From Streptococcus chenjunshii (GTDB lineage: Bacteria; Bacillota; Bacilli; Lactobacillales; Streptococcaceae), in contig NZ_CP031733.1 of the NCBI RefSeq assembly GCF_003086355.1, forward strand, positions 1,798,001-1,862,000: a stretch of DNA of 64,000 nt. Reading direction: 5' to 3'. Below, piece by piece: positions 1 to 5,813 of this stretch. Made by a program: the position numbers and the translations under genes. Under the pieces are notes generated by a model that saw nothing but the letters and a program-made list of their open reading frames with translations, ran no database searches and was not told the origin of the DNA. The first letter of the stretch is position 1. Each line of letters starts with the position of its first letter.

Positions 1-230
1 TCAGCCATGTCAAACAGTTCCATATTGGCTTGAACGGCACGTGTTTCAAAGCCCATTTTCTTAGCGGCTTCAACAATACCTAAGGCTGTTGTCCCTTCCT
101 TAGTTGTTTTCGCCAGCTCTCTTAAGTGAGCCAGTGAGAAATCTGAACCATAATGCTTGGCAACTGATGCCAAAGCTGCCACACCGCAATCTCGTAAATC
201 AATCTGACTAACATATTTGTATCTTTTCAT
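1..230 (-). CDS. nlmT: Bacteriocin/pheromone ABC exporter with C39 peptidase domain (partial, N-terminus only)
   Basis: The gene starts at ATG 230 and runs off the left edge, so only 76 residues are visible. They begin MKRYKYVSQIDLRDCGVAAL, which is the N-terminal C39 cysteine-peptidase domain of ComA/NlmT-type exporters; the Cys in DCG is the expected catalytic residue and the segment LAHLRELAKTTKEGTTALG is highly typical of streptococcal ComA. Proteins of this family cleave double-glycine leaders while exporting the peptide across the membrane. A ribosome binding site (AAGGG) precedes the start, and a paired ComE box lies 69 bp upstream at 299-330 in the right orientation. It would export the bacteriocins and ComC encoded to the right. 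The family call is firm; the choice between the names comA and nlmT is not. Confidence 0.93.
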   Translation of the reverse strand, partial: MKRYKYVSQIDLRDCGVAALASVAKHYGSDFSLAHLRELAKTTKEGTTALGIVEAAKKMGFETRAVQANMELFDMA

Positions 231-298
231 AGCCCTTCCCTTTTAAAAAATAAACTGGGACTATTGTGCCACAAAATAGAAAGCTAAGCATTTTTAAG

Positions 299-330
299 TC
301 GCAAAAAGTCAAAAATAGGTCGCAAACGGT
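299..330 (-). promoter_or_regulatory. Paired ComE-binding box upstream of the exporter gene
   Basis: TCGCAAAAAGT and TCGCAAACGGT form two 11-bp direct repeats separated by exactly 10 bp. This matches the known ComE site geometry of S. mutans (core TCBTAAAYSGT). The orientation and 69-bp distance point to the exporter gene at 1-230. A candidate -10 (CACAAT preceded by TGG) lies between box and gene. Confidence 0.8.
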
Positions 331-338
331 AAAAAAAA

Positions 339-599
339 TCATTTTTGATGTTTTTTCCAAAGAAGAAATTTAATGCGTAAAAAAAGGTAGGCTCCTAGAA
401 TGAGATAAAAAAGTATCATAATAGCTGAAATCATACCGAATACTAGTGCTAATTGCCGATTGCTTTTAGCTAATAGGTATGAAATCCCTAAGAAAAGTAA
501 TGACAGGGGAAAAAGACATTTTTCGAATGCTTGTTCCAGCTTTTCCAGCATAAATAGCACATTCAATGAAATATTAAAAAGTTTACTTAAAATAAACAT
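339..599 (-). CDS. Small membrane protein under ComE control, possible immunity or accessory protein
   Basis: This encodes 86 residues with two strongly hydrophobic stretches (about residues 28-45 and 52-72) and a basic tail ending KKHQK, so it should be a small integral membrane protein. I do not recognise a family. The start at ATG 599 has an AAAGGAA ribosome binding site 6 nt away, an extended -10 (TGCTACAAT, + strand 626-631) and a paired ComE box at 661-692, all in the correct order. It stands between the exporter and the first bacteriocin and is divergent from the latter. Co-regulation with bacteriocins suggests an immunity or export-accessory role, which is inference only. Confidence 0.6.
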   Translation of the reverse strand: MFILSKLFNISLNVLFMLEKLEQAFEKCLFPLSLLFLGISYLLAKSNRQLALVFGMISAIMILFYLILGAYLFLRIKFLLWKKHQK

Positions 600-660
600 G
601 ATGTTTCCTTTTATTTTTAACAGCTATTGTAGCAAAATAAGGACTGCTGATTTGTTAAAA

Positions 661-692
661 TCATAAAAAGTTAAAAATCAGTCGTAAACGGC
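661..692 (-). promoter_or_regulatory. Paired ComE box for the 339-599 gene
   Basis: TCATAAAAAGT and TCGTAAACGGC are spaced by 10 bp, on the strand reading toward the small membrane protein gene. The site is back to back with the + strand box at 710-741, making a divergent ComE control region. Confidence 0.78.
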
Positions 693-709
693 AAAAAATC
701 TGAAAAATG

Positions 710-741
710 ACCGTTTACGACCTAAAAACGACAAATGATGA
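710..741 (+). promoter_or_regulatory. Paired ComE box for the first bacteriocin unit
   Basis: ACCGTTTACGA, a 10-bp spacer, then ACAAATGATGA. The first half is a perfect complement of the consensus TCGTAAACGGT; the second half is degenerate. It lies 86 bp before the bacteriocin start at 827. Confidence 0.8.
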
Positions 742-783
742 CTTTGGGCATGCATGGCACTAAAAACCTGTTAAACTAAAGCC

Positions 784-800
784 TGTCAGTTGCAACGACA
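784..800 (+). promoter_or_regulatory. Conserved dyad in the bacteriocin leader, copy 1
   Basis: TGTCAGTTGCAACGACA is an imperfect inverted repeat centred on TTGCAA, located 43 bp after the ComE box and just before the ribosome binding site. The same element recurs upstream of every other intact bacteriocin unit (see the findings). Confidence 0.55.
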
Positions 801-826
801 AAACTATTTTGGAGGGAGGTATTCAA

Positions 827-1063
827 ATGAATACAAAAACTTTTGAACAATTTGAATTTGCTACATTGACAGATGCAGAACTTTCAACCGTTAAAGGTGG
901 AGGCATGGAATGGATTGGAGATATATTGGGTGCTATAGGTAATGCTGCGCATCCTGTTAACCCTCGTCAAGTGGTAGATCAATTAAACGGAAAGTATCCA
1001 CGTCGTGGTCCTGTTCGTTCTTGCCCTCCTGGAGGAACTGGAGGAACACCTAATGCTTGTTGA
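827..1063 (+). CDS. Double-glycine class II bacteriocin precursor
   Basis: The product has 78 residues from ATG 827, preceded by the strong site GGAGGGAGG. The leader MNTKTFEQFEFATLTDAEL is typical of streptococcal class II bacteriocins and ends in a Gly-Gly site, giving a mature peptide of about 53 residues that starts GMEWIGDILG. Its C-terminus is rich in Pro, Gly and Arg and ends with two cysteines (SCPPGGTGGTPNAC), which could form a disulfide. This is unlike the glycine-zipper peptides further along. An upstream in-frame start at 809 would only add the ribosome binding site as codons and is rejected. A broken relative of the C-terminus lies at 7008-7099. The gene is followed by a probable immunity gene at 1153. 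Confidence 0.88.
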   Translation: MNTKTFEQFEFATLTDAELSTVKGGGMEWIGDILGAIGNAAHPVNPRQVVDQLNGKYPRRGPVRSCPPGGTGGTPNAC

Positions 1064-1152
1064 TATTTATTTGTCTGTAAAAATTTCTAAATAATGTTAT
1101 TTTAAAGATAATTTAGAAGTTTTTTAGCAAAAAGAAATACGGTATGTAAATT

Positions 1153-1464
1153 ATGAAAGCATTATATAAGGGTCGTCTGTCTGATGTATGGGAAATAAGT
1201 AAGACGAATGTTCAACCAGTATGGGTTCAGCAAGCTTTTAAACAAAATTATCTGAGATGGAACAATAATAAATTAGTAATTTCTATGAGTGGAATCAATC
1301 CGTCTGTGAAATTTAATTTGAAAATCAGCTTATTGAGTTATCCTGGCTATGCCTCTTATCCTGTGGGATATATCGGAGATTTTTTAGATATTACTAATCA
1401 TCGTGTTGTTTCAAAAAAACAATTTCAGAAACATTATCAAATTATTGAGGAAGACTCTCTATAA
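1153..1464 (+). CDS. Probable immunity protein paired with the 827 bacteriocin
   Basis: This encodes 103 residues with no clear membrane segment or signal peptide. I do not recognise a named domain. It is clearly related to the product of 7127-7411: both start MKA.YK, share VW.I near residue 12 and end with the block VGYIGD..D.TN..VVSK..F...Y. Both genes directly follow the same kind of bacteriocin (intact here, decayed at 7008-7099), so a conserved toxin-immunity pair is the simplest explanation. The 89-bp gap to the bacteriocin contains no terminator with a poly-T tail. The immunity role is inferred from position and co-duplication. Confidence 0.7.
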   Translation: MKALYKGRLSDVWEISKTNVQPVWVQQAFKQNYLRWNNNKLVISMSGINPSVKFNLKISLLSYPGYASYPVGYIGDFLDITNHRVVSKKQFQKHYQIIEEDSL

Positions 1465-1499
1465 ATCTCACTTATATCTAAAACTATAAGTAAATATAC

Positions 1500-1860
1500 T
1501 AACCCAAAAAGTTGGACAATTAATTATTGAAAGGATCTAGCCCTGTATTGTACAGAGCTAAGTCTTTATTGAGTTTGACTTCAATGCGTTTGTTTAAGCA
1601 AAGGTTTTCTTAGCAATAGTATACTCATTTTTCTTGTATTGTACTAGCTAATTGGAAAGGATTCTCTTATTAGGAAGCGCATAATCAAGGGAGAGTGACA
1701 TTTTAGAACGCCCTTCAAAAAGGACTTTATACTTTGGTTCAGGAGGATAGTAGCTTTTTTGACTTTTTCGAACAACCTCTACACCATACCGATTCATGAG
1801 TCTAATCATGTATTATAGGTATTAGGAACTGACAGCGTACTTTTGTCTATCGGCTTTTGT
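1500..1860 (-). mobile_element. Degenerate IS3-family orfA remnant
   Basis: On the minus strand the translation RLMNRYGVEVVRKSQKSYY, followed by PPEPKYKVLFEGRSKMSLS and LDYALPNKRILSN, resembles the N-terminal helix-turn-helix protein (orfA) of IS3/IS150 elements. After a stop it continues in another register with LVQYKKNEYTIAKK. Near the end lies AAAAAGTTGGACAATTAAT, which resembles an IS3-type end. Several stops and shifts and the lack of orfB show it is dead. It separates the first and second bacteriocin units and has probably contributed to rearrangement. The family call rests on memory of orfA sequences. Confidence 0.6.
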
Positions 1861-1874
1861 TTTAACCAAGTTTT

Positions 1875-1906
1875 ACCATTTACGACCTAAAAACAACAAA
1901 TTACGA
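1875..1906 (+). promoter_or_regulatory. Paired ComE box for the second bacteriocin unit
   Basis: ACCATTTACGA, a 10-bp spacer, then ACAAATTACGA. It sits 82 bp before the bacteriocin start at 1988. Confidence 0.8.
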
Positions 1907-1947
1907 CTTGGGCGTGCATTAACCTCACAATCTGTTAAACTAAAATC

Positions 1948-1964
1948 TGTCAGTTGCAACGACA
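1948..1964 (+). promoter_or_regulatory. Conserved dyad in the bacteriocin leader, copy 2
   Basis: TGTCAGTTGCAACGACA, identical to copy 1, lies 42 bp after the ComE box. Confidence 0.55.
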
Positions 1965-1987
1965 AAATATTATTGGGAGGTATTCAA

Positions 1988-2215
1988 ATGAATACAAAAA
2001 CTTTTGAACAATTTGAATTTGCTACATTGACAAATGCAGAACTTTCAACCGTTGAAGGTGGAGGAAAAAACAGTGCTAATGCTTTTTTGACAGGATTTGG
2101 TGGAGCTGTCGAGGGGGTAGTACTATGTGCTCAAGCTGGAATGTTTCTACCACCTCATGCATATGCAGCATGTGCGGCTGGAGGAGCTGCTGCTAGTTTA
2201 ATTTGGCCACATTAA
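1988..2215 (+). CDS. Double-glycine bacteriocin precursor, likely first peptide of a two-peptide pair
   Basis: The product has 75 residues from ATG 1988 (ribosome site GGGAGG). The leader is nearly identical to that of the 827 gene and ends in Gly-Gly-Gly. The mature part (from GKNSANAFLTG) is glycine- and alanine-rich with two cysteines and several GxxxG-like spacings, typical of class IIb peptides and of S. mutans NlmC-like mutacins. It is followed after 19 nt by a second precursor and then a membrane protein gene, the usual arrangement for a two-peptide bacteriocin with its immunity protein. Pairing is inferred from this arrangement. Confidence 0.85.
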   Translation: MNTKTFEQFEFATLTNAELSTVEGGGKNSANAFLTGFGGAVEGVVLCAQAGMFLPPHAYAACAAGGAAASLIWPH

Positions 2216-2234
2216 ATAGAGGAGAATTATTACT

Positions 2235-2465
2235 ATGAGTGTAAAAAATTTGAAATCAGTTAATTTACTGGATAGCAACCAACTTTCTGTTATTAAAGGC
2301 GGAAATCGTATTTCAGCAGGAGAATTTGGACAAGCACTAGGAGTTTGTACGGCTGGAGGCGCAGCTGTTGGCGGTTTAATCGGCAACGTCCCTGGTGCAA
2401 TAGCTGGTGGTATATACGGTGCTCAATACTGTACCGCGGCATGGGCTTTGTTAAGGACCCATTAA
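2235..2465 (+). CDS. Double-glycine bacteriocin precursor, likely second peptide of the pair
   Basis: The product has 76 residues from ATG 2235 with a GAGGAG ribosome site. The leader differs from its neighbour (ends LLDSNQLSVIKGG) and is cleaved to a mature peptide of 53 residues containing AAVGGLIGNVPGAIAGGIYG, a strong run of glycine-zipper spacings, and two cysteines (in GVCTAGG and QYCTAA). These features fit a pore-forming class IIb partner for the product of 1988-2215. It belongs to the same ComE-driven unit. Confidence 0.86.
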   Translation: MSVKNLKSVNLLDSNQLSVIKGGNRISAGEFGQALGVCTAGGAAVGGLIGNVPGAIAGGIYGAQYCTAAWALLRTH

Positions 2466-2483
2466 TTCTTGGCAGGTGTTATT

Positions 2484-2855
2484 TTGACTAATCACATTCG
2501 TGTTTTAACTGCAATAGCCCTGTCTGAATTATTGATAGAGTGGGCAGGATTTCTAATAGGAATTCCGATTTTTGCAATTGTTTTTTTAGTATTATCAAGT
2601 ACAGCTGTCGAGCTTCTTCTTCATATTATTTTTTACAAAAAACTTCATGAAGGGATAAGCTTAAATCAATGCTTAAAAAATTATATCTCTTACGTAAAAA
2701 AAACACTTTGGTTTTTGTTAATGGTTTTATTATTACTTATCGTTAATTATGTACAAAAGCATACTTTCTTGCTATTTTTCGAATGGCATATTTTAGTTAT
2801 GTTTTACACAATAGGTTTTATTATAAGTTCAAATAATGTCCCCATAAAAAAATAA
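2484..2855 (+). CDS. Four-helix membrane protein, probable immunity protein of the two-peptide bacteriocin
   Basis: The product is about 123 residues with four hydrophobic segments and basic loops, ending NNVPIKK. No ATG exists near the beginning; TTG 2484 is chosen because a GGCAGGTG ribosome site lies five bases upstream, though TTG 2469 is possible (128 residues). The gene starts about 20 nt after the second bacteriocin gene and is followed by a terminator hairpin at 2917-2945, so it closes the operon. Small polytopic proteins at this position commonly confer immunity; the role is inferred. Confidence 0.66.
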   Translation: MTNHIRVLTAIALSELLIEWAGFLIGIPIFAIVFLVLSSTAVELLLHIIFYKKLHEGISLNQCLKNYISYVKKTLWFLLMVLLLLIVNYVQKHTFLLFFEWHILVMFYTIGFIISSNNVPIKK

Positions 2856-2916
2856 TTGATAAATTGATAATACGAATGTATGACATCAGTCATCTATTTT
2901 TCATTGATAATTTTTC

Positions 2917-2945
2917 AAGCTGATAGTTGGTCCTATCAGCTTTTT
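2917..2945 (+). terminator. Rho-independent terminator
   Basis: AAGCTGATAG and CTATCAGCTT form a 10-bp stem with a 6-nt loop, followed by T residues. An almost identical hairpin with flanks recurs at 3651-3680, marking a duplicated intergenic block. Confidence 0.85.
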
Positions 2946-3000
2946 GACTGGACAAAAAAGTCCTATAGATTATTTAAAACTTTTGTTTTCAAGACAGATT

Positions 3001-3032
3001 ACCATTCACGACTTAAAATGAACCATTTATGA
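3001..3032 (+). promoter_or_regulatory. Paired ComE box for the class IIa bacteriocin unit
   Basis: ACCATTCACGA, spacer CTTAAAATGA, then ACCATTTATGA. A candidate -10 (TGATAAAAT) lies downstream, just before the dyad at 3073. Confidence 0.8.
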
Positions 3033-3072
3033 CTTGGACACATTTTGCAATAAAACTTTGATAAAATAAAAA

Positions 3073-3089
3073 TGTCAATCGCGATGACA
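3073..3089 (+). promoter_or_regulatory. Conserved dyad in the bacteriocin leader, copy 3
   Basis: TGTCAATCGCGATGACA. The centre is TCGCGA instead of TTGCAA, so symmetry is kept despite base changes relative to copies 1 and 2. Confidence 0.6.
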
Positions 3090-3117
3090 AACATAAAATA
3101 GAAAGTGGAGATTAACT

Positions 3118-3336
3118 ATGACAGCAAAAACACTAGAACAATTTGAAACAATGACAGATAGACAGCTTTCAGCAGTTGAGGGTGGAAAGACGACTTATTA
3201 TGGCAATGGGTTATATTGCAATGAGAACAAGTGTTGGGTGAACTGGTCCCAAACAGCTACTACAATTGCAAATAATTCAGCAATGAATCTTCTAACTGGT
3301 GGAAATGCCGGATGGCATTCAGGAGGAATTGCCTAA
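3118..3336 (+). CDS. Class IIa (pediocin-like) bacteriocin precursor, ubericin A-like
   Basis: The product has 72 residues. The leader [19 protein letters not shown] ends VEGG and the mature peptide of 49 residues starts [20 protein letters not shown]. This contains the class IIa signature YGNG(V/L)xC followed by CxV, with the two cysteines that form the conserved disulfide, and the C-terminal half [13 protein letters not shown] matches the pediocin-type hairpin. From memory, ubericin A of S. uberis is very similar along its whole length. Class IIa peptides bind the mannose PTS and are anti-listerial and anti-enterococcal. Its stop overlaps the start of the immunity gene (TAATG), so the two are translationally coupled. 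Confidence 0.93.
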   Translation: MTAKTLEQFETMTDRQLSAVEGGKTTYYGNGLYCNENKCWVNWSQTATTIANNSAMNLLTGGNAGWHSGGIA

Positions 3337-3632
3337 TGGCAAACTTAAGATGGTTTTCTGGTGGAAAAGAGAGAAGCGAGGAAGCTGTAGCTATTATTGA
3401 TGATTTATTAGAATCTTTTGGCAAAGATTTCAAATTGAGACCATTAAAAAATTTTTTTATTTCTTACCGCAAGGAGCTAGAGTCAAATGGTACGTCTATC
3501 CCATTAATCTTAAGCAGAATGCATATAGAGTTATCCAAAATTTTAGCAGAGAATAAAATTCAGCTGTCTGAAGAACAATCAAAACAGTTAAAAAAATTGC
3601 GAAGTTTATCAAATATTAGATATGGATACTAA
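3336..3632 (+). CDS. Class IIa bacteriocin immunity protein (EntA_Immun type)
   Basis: The product has 98 residues from ATG 3336, which overlaps the bacteriocin stop codon; an AGGAGG site within the bacteriocin gene serves it. An earlier in-frame start at 3312 would lie inside the toxin gene and is less likely. The protein is soluble and helix-rich, with segments typical of pediocin-like immunity proteins that act from the cytoplasm on the toxin-bound mannose PTS. A frameshifted relative is present at 6694-6985. Assignment rests on position beside a class IIa toxin plus size and helical pattern. Confidence 0.85.
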   Translation: MANLRWFSGGKERSEEAVAIIDDLLESFGKDFKLRPLKNFFISYRKELESNGTSIPLILSRMHIELSKILAENKIQLSEEQSKQLKKLRSLSNIRYGY

Positions 3633-3650
3633 TATTCTATATGTATTTTC

Positions 3651-3680
3651 AAGCTGATAGCAGGTCCTATCAGCTTTTTG
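3651..3680 (+). terminator. Rho-independent terminator, duplicate of 2917-2945
   Basis: AAGCTGATAG and CTATCAGCTT pair around a 6-nt loop and are followed by T residues. About 190 bp around this hairpin, including the next ComE box, are nearly identical to 2900-3117. Confidence 0.85.
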
Positions 3681-3734
3681 ACTGGACAAAAAAGTCCTGT
3701 AGATTATTTAAAGCTTTTGCTTTCAAGACAGATT

Positions 3735-3766
3735 ACCATTCACGCCTTAAAATGAACCATTTATGA
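3735..3766 (+). promoter_or_regulatory. Paired ComE box for the 3836 bacteriocin unit
   Basis: ACCATTCACGC, spacer CTTAAAATGA, then ACCATTTATGA. The final A of the first half is changed to C. The distance to the following dyad is 16 bp shorter than in the sister promoters. Confidence 0.75.
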
Positions 3767-3790
3767 CTTGGGCATATTTTACAATAAAAA

Positions 3791-3807
3791 TGTCAATCGC
3801 GATGACA
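3791..3807 (+). promoter_or_regulatory. Conserved dyad in the bacteriocin leader, copy 4
   Basis: TGTCAATCGCGATGACA lies only 25 bp after the ComE box; the other copies lie 41-43 bp after theirs. Confidence 0.6.
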
Positions 3808-3835
3808 AACATAAAACAGAAAGAGGAAATTAACT

Positions 3836-4069
3836 ATGACAGCAAAAACACTGGAACAATTTAAAACAATGACAGATAGACAGCTTTCAGCAGTGGAAGG
3901 TGGAAATACGTGTGTTAATGCAATTTTTGGAGGAGCATTAGCAGGGGCCGGATCAGGATTCGTTGGTGGCATGGCAACATTAGGAGTTACTTCAATCCCA
4001 GGAGCGTTTGTGGGAGCGCATGTAGGAGCAATCGCAGGTGGTTTGTACTGTGTAGGAGCAAGTTTATAG
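3836..4069 (+). CDS. Double-glycine bacteriocin precursor with glycine zippers, NlmC-like
   Basis: The product has 77 residues. The leader is nearly the same as that of the class IIa gene (ends LSAVEGG). The mature peptide of about 54 residues starts NTCVNAIFGGALAGAGSGF and has a second cysteine near its end (LYCVGASL), many GxxxG spacings and the segment GFVGGMATLG, which recalls S. mutans mutacin V (NlmC/CipB). It is followed after 23 nt by another small double-glycine precursor, suggesting a two-peptide system. Its promoter carries a 16-bp deletion, so its expression may differ from its neighbours. Confidence 0.87.
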   Translation: MTAKTLEQFKTMTDRQLSAVEGGNTCVNAIFGGALAGAGSGFVGGMATLGVTSIPGAFVGAHVGAIAGGLYCVGASL

Positions 4070-4092
4070 TAAAGAAAGGGGAATGTATAGAA

Positions 4093-4284
4093 ATGACTTT
4101 AAATAAATTTAATGAAATAAGTAATTCAGAATTAGAGCTAATTTCAGGTGGTGGAAAAATCGGTGCAGCTGTTGGTGGGTGTCTTGGTGGGATGCTTTTA
4201 GCATGGGCCGGAGGCCCAGTTTCCGCTACAGGATATGCAGTTGTATGTGGTACTTCGGCTGCAGCCTCTGCATATTTCAATTAA
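4093..4284 (+). CDS. Double-glycine bacteriocin precursor, likely partner peptide
   Basis: The product has 63 residues from ATG 4093. The short leader MTLNKFNEISNSELELISGG is cleaved to a mature peptide of 43 residues starting GKIGAAVGGCLGGMLLAWAG with a second cysteine in VVCGTSAA. Glycine-zipper spacing and two cysteines match the upstream peptide, so both could form a class IIb pair. It is followed within 4 nt by a small membrane protein gene. Confidence 0.82.
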   Translation: MTLNKFNEISNSELELISGGGKIGAAVGGCLGGMLLAWAGGPVSATGYAVVCGTSAAASAYFN

Positions 4285-4288
4285 TATT

Positions 4289-4444
4289 ATGCTTGATAAT
4301 ATATTAATTAGATTTGTAACAGTCCAAACACTCATATACTTTTTTTTATATTTGTTTGATAAACAGCATAAAGAAATGTACATCCGGTTATTTATAGTAA
4401 GCCTGTTATTTGCGATAATTATTTATTATTCAACAGCATTTTAA
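4289..4444 (+). CDS. Small two-helix membrane protein, probable immunity protein
   Basis: The product has 51 residues, MLDNILIRFVTVQTLIYFFL then a basic loop (DKQHKEMYIR) and a second hydrophobic segment. The start ATG 4289 lies 4 nt after the stop of the preceding bacteriocin gene and has no good ribosome site, so it is likely translated by coupling. Small membrane proteins in this position often give immunity. Function is inferred from position only. Confidence 0.55.
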   Translation: MLDNILIRFVTVQTLIYFFLYLFDKQHKEMYIRLFIVSLLFAIIIYYSTAF

Positions 4445-4450
4445 CGGCTT

Positions 4451-4543
4451 TTTCAAGCCACAACAGATGTTATCGCAAATGGTTGGGTGTCGTCTCTTGG
4501 TGGTGCTCATGGTTACGCAACTAGCTGGGGGAGACGCTCATAA
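4451..4543 (+). pseudogene. Truncated C-terminal remnant of a bacteriocin gene
   Basis: The frame ending at TAA 4541-4543 reads FQATTDVIANGWVSSLGGAH followed by GYATSWGRRS. This is the last 30 residues of the product of 5814-6071 with one change (V for G). No leader or start remains. It keeps the TAATG overlap with the following immunity gene, showing that the toxin half of a duplicated toxin-immunity pair has been deleted while the immunity half stays intact. Confidence 0.88.
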
Positions 4544-4851
4544 TGTTATTTAAGCGAAGAGCAAGAAAACGCAAAGAGTTTTATCATCAAATCGAATTAG
4601 TTTATAATAATCCCACTTTAATGATTAGCGGAGACCTCCGACAAGAACTTCTGGAAAGCGCTGCTGGACTTGAAAACGGTGACCGTATTAGCTACTTGGC
4701 CTATAAATTATATCCGTTTGTTAGTGATGAAATATTGCACCATAAATCTAATCGCAATGACGAACTGATTGTTTTAAAAAAGTATCTGGAAAGAACGCGT
4801 TGGAAATATTATTGGGGCACAGTCTGGGGTATGGCATTTGCTCGCAATTAA
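4543..4851 (+). CDS. Probable bacteriocin immunity protein, orphan paralogue
   Basis: The product has 102 residues starting MLFKRRARKRKEFYHQIELV, nearly identical at its start to the product of 6071-6379 and similar throughout (ending RWKYYWGT..GMAFARN). It is basic at the N-terminus, helical and without membrane segments. The start overlaps the stop of a truncated toxin gene. An immunity gene kept without its toxin may protect against related bacteriocins made by other strains. The immunity role is inferred from the duplicated pairing. Confidence 0.72.
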   Translation: MLFKRRARKRKEFYHQIELVYNNPTLMISGDLRQELLESAAGLENGDRISYLAYKLYPFVSDEILHHKSNRNDELIVLKKYLERTRWKYYWGTVWGMAFARN

Positions 4852-4981
4852 CAGTAAAAGAAATACTTAAATGGCAGCTACTCCTGCCTGCATTGCACCA
4901 TACCTATATGTTTATCAAGCAAAAGAGAAAATACTCTTTCTTGCTTCCGCTCAACCTCTTTTTTAGTTTGAAAGGTAGTTT

Positions 4982-5640
4982 ATGAAAGAAAAAATGAAAA
5001 TGGTATTTTTTCCTAAATCGGGCGCACTTTCCTTTATTAGTCTCCATTTATTCTGTGTTGAAACAGCGCTGAGTTTAATTATTTGGAAATTCAATTGGTC
5101 TTCGGCGAACTTTTTTTATCCCGTTCTTAATATATTGACATCTGCTTTAACAATAGGATCAGTTATCTATTTACGGAAGATAAGACCCGAACTTTTTAGT
5201 CTGAAGTCACTTCGAAAATTGGACTTTCTCTTGATTTCTTTGTGTTTTGGCGTGCTGTATATTTATTTCGGAAAGCTTTTGTTTGTTGGAGGCAAGGCCA
5301 ATTTTGATTTAGTCTTTTCAGAAAAATTCCGCAGGCAATTCTGGTTGCCCTTCAGCCTTTTATTATCGGACCGATATTAGAAGAACTGCTTTATCGCGGT
5401 GTGTTGATGACGAGTTTTTCGAAAAATCAAAGTATTTTTTAGACTGTCTATTATCAGCAATCATTTTTTCGATCACTCACCTCTTTTCATACGTTTTTTA
5501 TTTCGGCTTCTTTAAAAATTATGCCGTTATGGGTTTAGTGCTTGCTCTCCTTTTGTAAGAAAACAGGCTCTATTTATCCGCCTGTGCTGGTTCACTTCTC
5601 TTGAAATATTTATCTTGGCTGGGATACAATTTTATTTGTC
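4982..5640 (+). pseudogene. Broken CPBP-family (CAAX-protease-like) membrane protein
   Basis: The first frame (4982-5380) gives about 120 residues with several membrane segments. A frameshift near 5350 moves the reading to PFIIGPILEELLYRGVLM, which contains the EExxxR motif of CPBP/Abi intramembrane proteases. A further shift near 5440 leads to SAIIFSITHLFSYVFY (second motif, FxxTH), and a third to KKTGSIYPPVLVHFS, the typical last motif region. At least three lesions show a decayed gene. CPBP proteins such as PncO and SkkI are common in streptococcal bacteriocin loci and may confer self-immunity. Confidence 0.82.
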
Positions 5641-5696
5641 TTTTTAGGTAAATAGCTGCTTAAGATTAATCCATCATGCAAAAATAACTTACATGT

Positions 5697-5728
5697 ACCA
5701 TTCACGACTTAAAATGAACAATTTATGA
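5697..5728 (+). promoter_or_regulatory. Paired ComE box for the 5814 bacteriocin unit
   Basis: ACCATTCACGA, spacer CTTAAAATGA, then ACAATTTATGA. Confidence 0.8.
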
Positions 5729-5768
5729 CTTGGGCATATTTTACAATAAAACTTTGATAAAATAAAAT

Positions 5769-5785
5769 TGTCAATCGCGATGACA
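5769..5785 (+). promoter_or_regulatory. Conserved dyad in the bacteriocin leader, copy 5
   Basis: TGTCAATCGCGATGACA, 41 bp after the ComE box. Confidence 0.6.
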
Positions 5786-5813
5786 AACATAAAACAGAAA
5801 GAGGAGATTAACT

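Noticed and set aside
809..826. Upstream start (MEGGIQ) for the first bacteriocin
   Set aside because: These codons are the GGAGGGAGG ribosome site itself; the leader homology starts at 827, as in the 1988 gene.
2198..2386. Minus-strand open frame over the bacteriocin pair
   Set aside because: It overlaps two well-supported bacteriocin genes and has no promoter or ribosome site.
3312..3335. Upstream start of the class IIa immunity gene
   Set aside because: It would overlap the toxin by 24 bp; ATG 3336 forms a TAATG overlap with a good ribosome site, as in the sister pairs.
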